DNA from: CAWJLE01 sp963843645
GTDB lineage: Bacteria > Chloroflexota > Anaerolineae > DAOTYC01
Reading direction: 5' to 3'
Length of the DNA stretch: 64,000 nucleotides
Assembly: GCA_963843645.1 (NCBI GenBank)
Contig: CAWJLE010000007.1
Location: 62,001 to 126,000, forward strand
In this document: in pieces, positions 58,315 to 64,000 of the stretch
How the letters are laid out: every line of letters begins with the position of its first letter
How positions within the stretch are numbered: the stretch's first letter is position 1
Position numbers and translations under genes: made by a program
The notes under the pieces: model-generated
Databases searched by the model: none
The model's input: only the letters and a program-made list of their open reading frames with translations
Told to the model about the DNA's origin: nothing

Positions 58315-61300
58315 GTGAAGGACCGGCATAGGAAGCATCACGACCTCCGAAAGCTCTTGAAGATCCTGGCTTTTGCGATCCTGCTGGCGGCCGCCATCGG
58401 ACTGGCGCTCGTCGGACCGCGCCTGCTTCGCCCGCCGGCGGCCGCGCAGGGCGTCGTTCTCGGTGTGCCGCCCGCCATACACGCCACCCTGCCGCCGGAC
58501 GCGCTGGGCGTGAACCTGGACCTGACCCGGGTGGACCCGGCGGAGCTCGACCGCACTCTGGACGCGGTGCAAACGGCCGGGTTCACGTGGCTTCGACAGC
58601 CGTTCCGCTGGGCGGACATCGAGCCGCAGCGGGGGCAGCTCGACTGGGCGCCGTACGATGCGGCCGTCGAGGCTTGCCGGAAGCGCGGCCTGACGATGGT
58701 GGCCGTGCTCTACACGTCGCCTGCCTGGGCGCAGGCTCCCGAGGCGCGAGGCACTGCCGAAGACCCCTTCGCCCCGCCGAGCCAGTTCGCCGATTTCGGG
58801 CGCTTCGCCACGGCGACGGCGGCCCGATACGGTCCGGATGTGCAGTACTACCAGATCTGGGACGAGCCGAACACCGAACCACACTGGGGCAGCGGCCTGG
58901 TCGACCCGGCCGGCTACATGCGCCTGCTGCGCGAAGCAAGCATCCAGATCCGCGCTGCCGATCCGGAGGCGACGATCCTCCTGGCCGGCCTGTCGCCCAC
59001 GACGGAACAGGGCCCGGTCAACCTGAGCGAGCCGCTGTTCCTGCAGGCCCTGTACGATGCCGGGGCGGCGCCATTCTTCGACGTCGTAGCCGCCAAGCCC
59101 TACGGCTTCTGGAGCGGGCCCGAGGATCGCCGTGTCGATTCCGCAGTCCTGAATTTCTCGCGTACGATCCTGCTGCGCGATACGATGCGGGCAAACGGCG
59201 ACGGCGGGAAGCCGATCTGGGCGGTGGAGATGGGCTGGAACGCCCTGCCGGCCGATTGGACCGGGGCGGCCTCGCCCTGGGGGACCGACGACGAGTCGCT
59301 GCAGGCCGACCGCACGCTGCGCGCCCTGCATCGCGCGCACGTCGAGTGGCCCTGGCTGACCGCGGTGGCGCTCGCCCGGTTCCGCCCACCCGCGGATGTG
59401 ACGGATCCGCGCGCGGGCTTCGCCCTCGTGGACAGCCAGGGACATCCGCGCCGGCTGTACAGCGCCCTCGCCGCCCGGAATGGGGAGGAGAAGGTCGCCT
59501 ATCCGGGCCGTCACGCGCCGGACGATCCGGCCGTGAAGTACGTCGGTGGGTGGCGCGCCACGGCGGCAGCGGCAGATCCCGGCGCGGCGGGCGATTCGGC
59601 CGAGATGGCGTTCTACGGCACGCGAATCGATCTGGCCATCCGGCGCGGCAAATACTGGGGAGCCCTGTACGTGACCGTCGACGGCCAGCCGGCCAACCGG
59701 CTGCCGCGCGACGATCAAGGCCGCGCCTACGCCATTCTGTACGACCCGCTGGAGCAGGCGGCCACGGTCACGCTGGCATCCGGCCTCACGGACGGCCTGC
59801 ACCACTTGAAGCTCACCGTGGATGGCGGCTGGGGCCAATGGCCGCTGCACGAGTTCATCGTCTCGCGTCAGCGGGGAGGTTGGGCGCTTGCCGACGCGTT
59901 GTTGGCGGCGGCCGTGCTGTTGTGTCTCGTCGGCGCGACGGGCTTCGGCTATCAGGTCTTGACGGCGCCCTGGGCGCGGTGGTGGCCCAGGACCCGGGCC
60001 TGGTTCGAGGCGCCGGGCGAGCGAGTCCGCGTGCTCGTGTTCGCGGTGCTCTGCGCGGCGTTCTTCTTCGCGCCCTCGCCGTGGATCAGCCTGGGGCTGC
60101 TCGTTGTTTTAGGCGTCATCGTGTGCGTGCGCCCCGAGCTGGGGCTGGCGGCGGTGACCTTCTCGATTCCCTTCCTGCTGGTGATGAAGCAGCTGCCTGG
60201 ACACCGGTTCAGCACGGTGGAGCTGACCCTGTGGGTAGCCCTCGTGGGCGCGGCGTTCGCGCATCTGGGCCTGCGGCGGCTCAGCAAGATCGGCCGGCCG
60301 GCGCGGCGAGGCCCGGCTGCGCGTCGCGCGGTGCCCTGGACGCGATTCACGGCGCTCGATCTGGCCATGCTGGTGCTGATCGCGGCGAGCGCCGTGTCGC
60401 TGATCACGGCGGCGAACTTCGGGGTAGCAAACCGCGAGTTCCGGGTGACCATCCTCGAGCCCGTCGTGTTCTACTTTCTGCATTCGCGTGGCGGCGCCGC
60501 GGCCCCGGGACCTGTGGCTGCTGGTGCACGCGCTGATCGCCGCGGGTGTGGTGATCGCGTGCGTCGGCTTCTACCAGTTCGGAGTCACGGGCAACACCAT
60601 TTCGGCCGAAGGCGTGCGCCGCGTCAGAGGGCTGTACATGTCTCCGAACAACCTGAGCCTCTTCCTGGGGCGCGTGCTGGCAGTCCTGGCGGCGCTCGTG
60701 CTCGCTCTGCCGATGAAGAACCTGCGGCGGCGGGCGCTCTACGCCGTGGCGGCCGTACCCGTCGTGGGCTGCCTCTACCTGACCTACTCCCGCGGCGCCT
60801 GGCTGCTGGGCGTGCCCCTGTCGATCCTGTTCATCGCCCTGGTGCGGCGAGGCAAGACCCTGTGGGGCGTGGCCGGCGCACTGGGATTGATCCTGGCCAG
60901 CGTCGTCCCGGCCGCCTCCACGCAGCGGATTGCCAACCTGTTCAGCATAGAGGGCGGGACGTCGGGGCTGCGGCTGAAGCTGTGGCAGGGCACGCTGAAT
61001 ATGATCCGCGACCACCCGATCTTCGGCGTGGGCCTGGACAACTTCCTGTACGAGTATCGGACGCGGTACATCCTGCCGGATGCGTGGGAGGAGCCGAACC
61101 TGTCGCACCCGCACAATATCGTGCTCGACTACTGGACGCGACTCGGGCTACTGGGTCTGGTGACGCTGGCCGTGCAGGTGTGGGCCTTCTTTCGGGTGGG
61201 CTTCCGGACCTACTGGCGGCTGCCCGAGGGACCGGAGCGCGCGCTGGTGCTGGGCCTGCTGGCATACATGGTCTACTCCGTGGCGCACGGCCTGATCGAC

Positions 61301-61399
61301 AATTCGTTCTTCCTCACCGACCTGGCCCTGATCTTCGCCTGGGCCAGCGGTATACTCTCCAACCTGTACGTCGCGACGCGAGAATCCGAACGAGGGTGA
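58315..61399 (+). CDS. Glycosidase-like domain fused to an O-antigen ligase/polymerase (frameshifted)
   Basis: GTG 58315 starts a protein of about 1,028 residues with one shift near 60500. Residues 12-32 are a membrane anchor. About 50-400 is a TIM-barrel of the GH5/GH39-like superfamily: FTWLRQPFRWADIEPQRGQL, YYQIWDEPNTEPHWG with the acid/base Glu, and PIWAVEMGWNALP with the nucleophile Glu. About 400-520 is a beta-sandwich (FYGTRIDLAIRRGKYWGALY). The rest is a multi-pass membrane part with TYSRGAWLLGVPLSILFIAL and DHPIFGVGLDNF, the Wzy/WaaL signature. The fusion suggests cutting and joining of surface glycans; this is inference. Confidence 0.75.
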
Positions 61400-61417
61400 T
61401 CGGCTTGGTTAGGGTCA

Positions 61418-61448
61418 GACTTCCGAAGTTCCCAAAACTTCGGAAGTC
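61418..61448. repeat. CTTCCGAAG palindrome after the glycosidase/ligase gene
   Basis: GACTTCCGAAGTT and AACTTCGGAAGTC with a short loop, about 20 bp after the stop. No clear T-run. Confidence 0.7.
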
Positions 61449-61515
61449 TCGAAAAGCTCGGAAGTCTGCGTGAGAATGCCACCATTTGCCCCTTTTGCGT
61501 ACGCCGGAAAGCCTA

Positions 61516-61545
61516 TTGACACGACTGAATAAGGCATGATATAAT
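61516..61545 (+). promoter_or_regulatory. Sigma70-type promoter of the Tyr-rich protein gene
   Basis: Perfect TTGACA and TATAAT, 18-bp spacer; predicted leader about 80 nt. Confidence 0.75.
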
Positions 61546-61633
61546 CGACATAAGAACAGTCTTCGTCGCGGTTACGAAGAGCTCTCGTCGGAGGGATGGG
61601 GGCGCTGACAGGCATCGTGAAGGAGGTCAGAAC

Positions 61634-62119
61634 ATGCGTAACTTGTGGAAATGGGCAATTGCCGCGCTCGGTCTCGCACTGCTGTTCAGTCTGGTCCTGA
61701 CGCCGGCGGCGTCAGCATGGGGTCCAGGGAACAAGCTGGGCTATCGTCCGGCATATCCGGTGGCGCCGAACAACGGCAGTTACAGATACGTGGGCTGCGT
61801 GGGCTGCAACAACTACTACCCAAACAACGGGTATTCGTACGTCTATCCGTACAGGTACCCTTACAGCTACCCGTACAACTACTCCTACGTCTACCCGAAC
61901 AATAACAACACCTATAACTATTCCTACGCACCGCCACTGACGAGCAACGGCGGGTGGGGCTCGTTCGGAACGTACCAGAATTGGGCGAACGCGTTCTACC
62001 AGCAACATGGGCGGTGGCCGAACCAATCGGACATCAACGACTACTGGTGGTCGCAGGGCTTCGCCCAGCGATACGGGTTCTCACCATTTGCGCCCGCGCC
62101 ATACCCATACTACCAATGA
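61634..62119 (+). CDS. Secreted Tyr/Asn/Pro-rich low-complexity protein
   Basis: 161 residues; the ATG follows AAGGAGGTCAGAAC. A signal peptide (LWKWAIAALGLALLFSLVLT, cleavage near ASA-WG) precedes a repeat region of YPY, YSY and NNY units (YVYPYRYPYSYPYNYSYVYP) and a C-terminal block with FGTYQNWANAFYQQHGRWPN, then QSDINDYWW. A CVGC pair lies before the repeats. Such composition is typical of structural surface or coat proteins. Own promoter and terminator; family not recognised. Confidence 0.75.
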   Translation: MRNLWKWAIAALGLALLFSLVLTPAASAWGPGNKLGYRPAYPVAPNNGSYRYVGCVGCNNYYPNNGYSYVYPYRYPYSYPYNYSYVYPNNNNTYNYSYAPPLTSNGGWGSFGTYQNWANAFYQQHGRWPNQSDINDYWWSQGFAQRYGFSPFAPAPYPYYQ

Positions 62120-62133
62120 GACCCGATAGTTAG

Positions 62134-62169
62134 AAACCCCGGCTTCATCGAAGCCGGGGTTTTGGTTTT
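62134..62169 (+). terminator. Intrinsic terminator of the Tyr-rich gene
   Basis: AAACCCCGGCTT and AAGCCGGGGTTT with a CATCG loop, followed by TGGTTTT; 15 bp after the stop. Confidence 0.85.
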
Positions 62170-62292
62170 CTGCTTCAGCGCCGCTCGGCTGACCTGGAGC
62201 GCGTCGGGCGACCGGCCTGATGGCTCGCAGGGTGATTGCCCCAAAATCGGCGGGGCATCATGAGCTTCGCGCCGCAGAGCCAATAAATAGAC

Positions 62293-62485
62293 AAAAAAAC
62301 CCACCCTGGTCCAAGGGGGGGACGAGGGTGGGAATGTCCCCCCGCTAATAATTGGGGGGGAACGAAAGGGGGGGAGCCAGATCGAGGAGTTTCCCGTCTC
62401 CTCGTACCGGCGAACTGGGGGAGGAAGGCCGCGTCGAGCAGCGCGGCTTAGTAGAACCCAATTCAATTCAACACTTTCATATTAC
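62293..62485 (-). ncRNA. Tandem small RNA, copy 1 (most diverged)
   Basis: About 193 nt between the promoter at 62492 and the terminator CCCACCCT/AGGGTGGG (62300-62307, 62325-62332) with a T-run on the minus strand. Hairpin I is GCCGCG/CGCGGC (62428-62433 with 62442-62447) around the eight-base loop shared by all four copies (CTGCTCGA in the RNA). A second hairpin is GAGGAG/CTCCTC near 62385-62405. A third is CCCCCC/GGGGGG (62338-62343, 62354-62359). Compared with copies 2-4 the stems have changed on both strands while the loop is identical. No protein frame. Confidence 0.75.
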
Positions 62486-62491
62486 GCTTCA

Positions 62492-62546
62492 AGCATACCA
62501 TAAAAAAAGGGGGAACGCAATAGGTTTTACGTGAAGAATGTGTGAA
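62492..62546 (-). promoter_or_regulatory. Promoter of sRNA copy 1 with TTCAC repeats
   Basis: Minus strand: TTGCGT, 17 bp, TATGCT. Two TTCAC motifs (62531-62535 and 62542-62546 on the plus strand as GTGAA) are 11 bp apart, the nearer one exactly 10 bp from the -35 box. Confidence 0.7.
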
Positions 62547-62570
62547 TAATGTGGTACGCCGAAAGCGGGC

Positions 62571-62781
62571 AAAAAGAAACCCACCCTGTCCATTTGGGGA
62601 CGAGGGTGGGCGGGGGTGGGTCCCGCCTATCGGCGGGGAGGGGAGCCAAGGGAGAGGAATCTGCGCTAATCCTCTGCCTTGGCCGTGTGCGGAGAAACTG
62701 CGGGGAGTAAGCACCGTGTCGAGCAGCACGGTGTGGCGCATAGGTCCAAAACTACGTTGTTAATTTCCTCTTGCTAACCAC
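62571..62781 (-). ncRNA. Tandem small RNA, copy 2
   Basis: About 211 nt. The 5' part contains GCAAGAGGAAATTAACAACG. Hairpin I is CACCGTG/CACGGTG (62712-62718, 62727-62733) with loop CTGCTCGA; hairpin II GCCAAGG/CCTTGGC (62645-62651, 62677-62683); hairpin III CCCGCC/GGCGGG (62622-62627, 62632-62637). The terminator is CCCACCCT/AGGGTGGG (62580-62587, 62603-62610) then TTTCTTTTT. Confidence 0.8.
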
Positions 62782-62787
62782 GTCTAA

Positions 62788-62870
62788 AGCATACCATGAT
62801 TTGGCGCATAAAGCAATAGGTTTACCGTGAAAATGCCGTGAAGCTCTCGTGAACAAGTTGTGAAGGTGAA
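62788..62870 (-). promoter_or_regulatory. Promoter of sRNA copy 2 with TTCAC repeats
   Basis: Minus strand: TTGCTT, 17 bp, TATGCT. TTCAC motifs (as GTGAA at 62827, 62838, 62849 and 62860) are at exact 11-bp steps, with a further one at 62866; the nearest is 10 bp from the -35 box. Confidence 0.75.
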
Positions 62871-62876
62871 CCTGGC

Positions 62877-63091
62877 AAAAAAAGACCCACCCTGTCCGTT
62901 GGGGGGGACGAGGGTGGGCGGGGGCGGGTCCCGCTTGTCAGCGGGGTGGGGAGCCAAGGGAGAGGAGTCTTCCCTTAAATCCTCTGCCTTGGCCAAATAT
63001 GGAGGAAGAGGGAGGAAACTGCACCGTGTCGAGCAGCACGGTGTGGTGCACAGGTCAGTAACTACGTTGTTAATTTCCTCTTGCTTACCAC
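62877..63091 (-). ncRNA. Tandem small RNA, copy 3
   Basis: About 215 nt, closest to copy 2. Hairpin I CACCGTG/CACGGTG (63022-63028, 63037-63043) with the same loop; hairpin II GCCAAGG/CCTTGGC (62953-62959, 62987-62993); hairpin III CCCGCT/AGCGGG (62930-62935, 62940-62945), where the last pair is T-A in place of C-G in copy 2, a compensatory change. The terminator CCCACCCT/AGGGTGGG (62886-62893, 62911-62918) is followed by TCTTTTTTT. Confidence 0.8.
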
Positions 63092-63097
63092 GTCTAT

Positions 63098-63174
63098 AGC
63101 ATACCATGACTTGCCGCATAAATCAATAGGTTTACCGTGAAAATGCCGTGAAGCTCTCGTGAATAAATTGTGAA
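63098..63174 (-). promoter_or_regulatory. Promoter of sRNA copy 3 with TTCAC repeats
   Basis: Minus strand: TTGATT, 17 bp, TATGCT. Four TTCAC motifs (GTGAA at 63137, 63148, 63159, 63170) in exact 11-bp phase, the nearest 10 bp from the -35 box. Confidence 0.75.
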
Positions 63175-63189
63175 GGTGGTCCTGATCAC

Positions 63190-63414
63190 AAAAAAACCCA
63201 CCCTGTCCGTATGGGGGGGACTAGGGTGGGTGAGGGCGGGTCCCGCTTGGTGGCGGGGAGAGGCAGTCAAGGGAAAGAAAGTCTTTGCAACCTTCTCTCC
63301 CTTGACCTTCAACGGGAGGGGTGGAGGAGGAAGAACACCGTGTCGAGCAGCACGGTGTAGGTACCAAGTTCAAAAACCCTAAAGGTCATTGTTAATTTGC
63401 TCTTGCTGACTACA
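63190..63414 (-). ncRNA. Tandem small RNA, copy 4
   Basis: About 225 nt. Hairpin I ACACCGTG/CACGGTGT (63335-63342, 63351-63358) with loop CTGCTCGA; hairpin II GTCAAGGG/CCCTTGAC (63256-63263, 63299-63306), with a compensatory C-G to T-A change relative to copies 2 and 3; hairpin III CCCGC/GCGGG (63242-63246, 63253-63257). The terminator CCCACCCT/AGGGTGGG (63197-63204, 63223-63230) is followed by eight T. Confidence 0.8.
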
Positions 63415-63420
63415 TTGTCA

Positions 63421-63506
63421 AGCATACCACGACCGGATGCACAAAGCAATAGGTTTTGCGTGAAAGTGATGTGAAATTGCCGTGAAGGATCTGTGAACGG
63501 AGTGAA
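63421..63506 (-). promoter_or_regulatory. Promoter of sRNA copy 4 with TTCAC repeats
   Basis: Minus strand: TTGCTT, 17 bp, TATGCT. Four TTCAC motifs (GTGAA at 63460, 63471, 63482, 63493) at exact 11-bp steps, plus a fifth at 63502; the nearest is 10 bp from the -35 box. Confidence 0.75.
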
Positions 63507-63528
63507 CGGAGGCTGAGTGCGTCAAATC

Positions 63529-63560
63529 GAAGCCGCCCCCGCGGCCGCGGGGGCGGCTTC
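63529..63560 (-). terminator. GC-rich palindrome after the ABC ATPase gene
   Basis: A perfect 32-bp palindrome (each half GAAGCCGCCCCCGCGG) starts 30 bp after the stop on the minus strand. There is no T-run, so termination is possible but not certain. Confidence 0.5.
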
Positions 63561-63590
63561 AGTCGCTTTGGTGCGGTAGATGCGTTGAGG

Positions 63591-64000
63591 CTATTGCTCG
63601 GTTGCCACCGGGCCGGGCATGAACCCGCGGGTCGTCGGGCCGCTGATCGCGTTCGAAGTGTCCCGGTCGAACACGTGCAGCCGGGTCGTGTCTACAGTCA
63701 GGCACACGTCCTCGCCGGTGTTGACCGTCGCGCGCGGCGTGACCCGGGCCACAAACATGGTCCCGTCGATGGCCAGGTGCAAGAATATCTCGTTGCCCAT
63801 CAGCTCGCGGACGTCCACGCGGGCGTTGATGTCCGAGCCGCACGTGCCCTCCGGCACGTGCCCGCTGACGTAGACGTCTTCCGGGCGGATGCCCAGCACC
63901 ACGTTCTTGCCCACGTAGGGCTTCACGGCCGGCACGCGCTCGGGCGGGAGCGGCAGACTGAACGACTGGGTCGCGATGTCGACCCCATCGCCCTTCACCA
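63591..64000 (-). CDS. Sugar-type ABC transporter ATP-binding protein (MalK/UgpC), C-terminal part
   Basis: The 5' end lies beyond the window. The visible 136 residues are the regulatory OB/TOBE region: NVVLGIRPEDVYVSG is the standard MalK/UgpC motif, then DVRELMGNEIFLHLAIDG and a tail ending TRLHVFDRDTSNAISGPTTR. The ATPase core is not in view. These ATPases serve carbohydrate or glycerol-3-phosphate importers; the substrate cannot be read from this part. Confidence 0.85.
   Translation of the reverse strand, partial: VKGDGVDIATQSFSLPLPPERVPAVKPYVGKNVVLGIRPEDVYVSGHVPEGTCGSDINARVDVRELMGNEIFLHLAIDGTMFVARVTPRATVNTGEDVCLTVDTTRLHVFDRDTSNAISGPTTRGFMPGPVATEQ

Noticed and set aside
62352..63382. Short open frames within the sRNA array (about 60-110 residues)
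   Set aside because: They lie on both strands across hairpins and terminators, lack ribosome sites, and do not keep frame between the copies.
62293..63414. Possible CRISPR or riboswitch reading of the four repeats
   Set aside because: Units are about 300 bp apart, each has a promoter and terminator, no gene follows on the minus strand within the units, and no spacers exist.

Overview
The window is GC-rich, gene-dense bacterial DNA that most resembles a member of the Chloroflexota (Anaerolineae-like). The pointers are gene content and order: the block yceD - rpmF - fabK - fabD - fabG - Asp23 - nusB - tatA - tatC; a bactofilin-like polymer-forming membrane protein next to a GerW-family protein; an ECF sigma factor with a DUF5667 partner; S/T/P-rich linkers in membrane-anchored beta-propeller proteins; and a T-box leader. 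The taxon is inferred; no rRNA or tRNA gene was recognised. Many conserved genes (ileS, tkt, livM, livG, fabD, fabG, ortA, ortB, an aminotransferase and others) are interrupted by one-base frameshifts at unrelated positions. This looks like draft-quality sequence, and those genes are annotated across the breaks.

Layout. 1-3.7 kb (minus): GerW-like protein, small membrane protein, polymer-forming protein, ROK kinase. 4.1-9.2 kb (plus): T-box leader, alaX-type editing protein, a nest of repeats, ileS. 9.3-9.8 kb: two paralogous small membrane ORFs, each with an in-frame TGA at the aligned position. 10.0-13.2 kb: DksA/TraR-type protein, lspA, rluD, CPBP protease. 13.3-14.4 kb: duplicated debris holding aldolase and SDR fragments. 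14.5-17.4 kb (minus): transketolase and a methyltransferase. 17.7-21.1 kb: DHH phosphoesterase (plus), then a zinc-ribbon membrane protein and the sigma/DUF5667 pair (minus). 21.4-26.9 kb: complete branched-chain amino-acid-type ABC transporter livKHMGF behind a palindrome-marked promoter. 27.2-30.5 kb: class III aminotransferase and the 2-amino-4-oxopentanoate thiolase subunits OrtA/OrtB. 30.8-38.7 kb: ClC channel, then the yceD-rpmF-fab-asp23-nusB-tat block. 38.8-47.6 kb: two related beta-propeller proteins, one carrying a very large TPR-like insertion, then aspS and a VOC protein. 47.7-53.1 kb: a small structured RNA, a hypothetical protein, a PLP enzyme, an XRE regulator with its operator, and phosphofructokinase. 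53.1-61.4 kb: nitroreductase, two methyltransferases (one TrmI), a DUF348/G5 lipoprotein, and a glycosidase/O-antigen-ligase fusion. 61.6-64 kb: a secreted Tyr-rich protein, four tandem small-RNA genes, and the 3' end of a sugar-type ABC ATPase gene.

The most striking element is at 62.3-63.5 kb. Four diverged copies of a roughly 190-225 nt RNA gene lie head to tail on the minus strand. Each has a sigma70-type promoter (TTGNNT, 17 bp, TATGCT), an intrinsic terminator and three internal hairpins with visible compensatory base changes. Upstream of each promoter are two to four TTCAC motifs at exact 11-bp intervals, ending exactly 10 bp from the -35 box. This resembles the direct-repeat sites of PhoB/PhoP-type regulators.

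A second theme is long, near-perfect inverted repeats (arms of 53 to 91 bp) in many gaps between genes, together with shorter palindrome families (CTTCCGAAG and CCTCTCCCCTG types). Some of the CTTCCGAAG palindromes are placed as intrinsic terminators.
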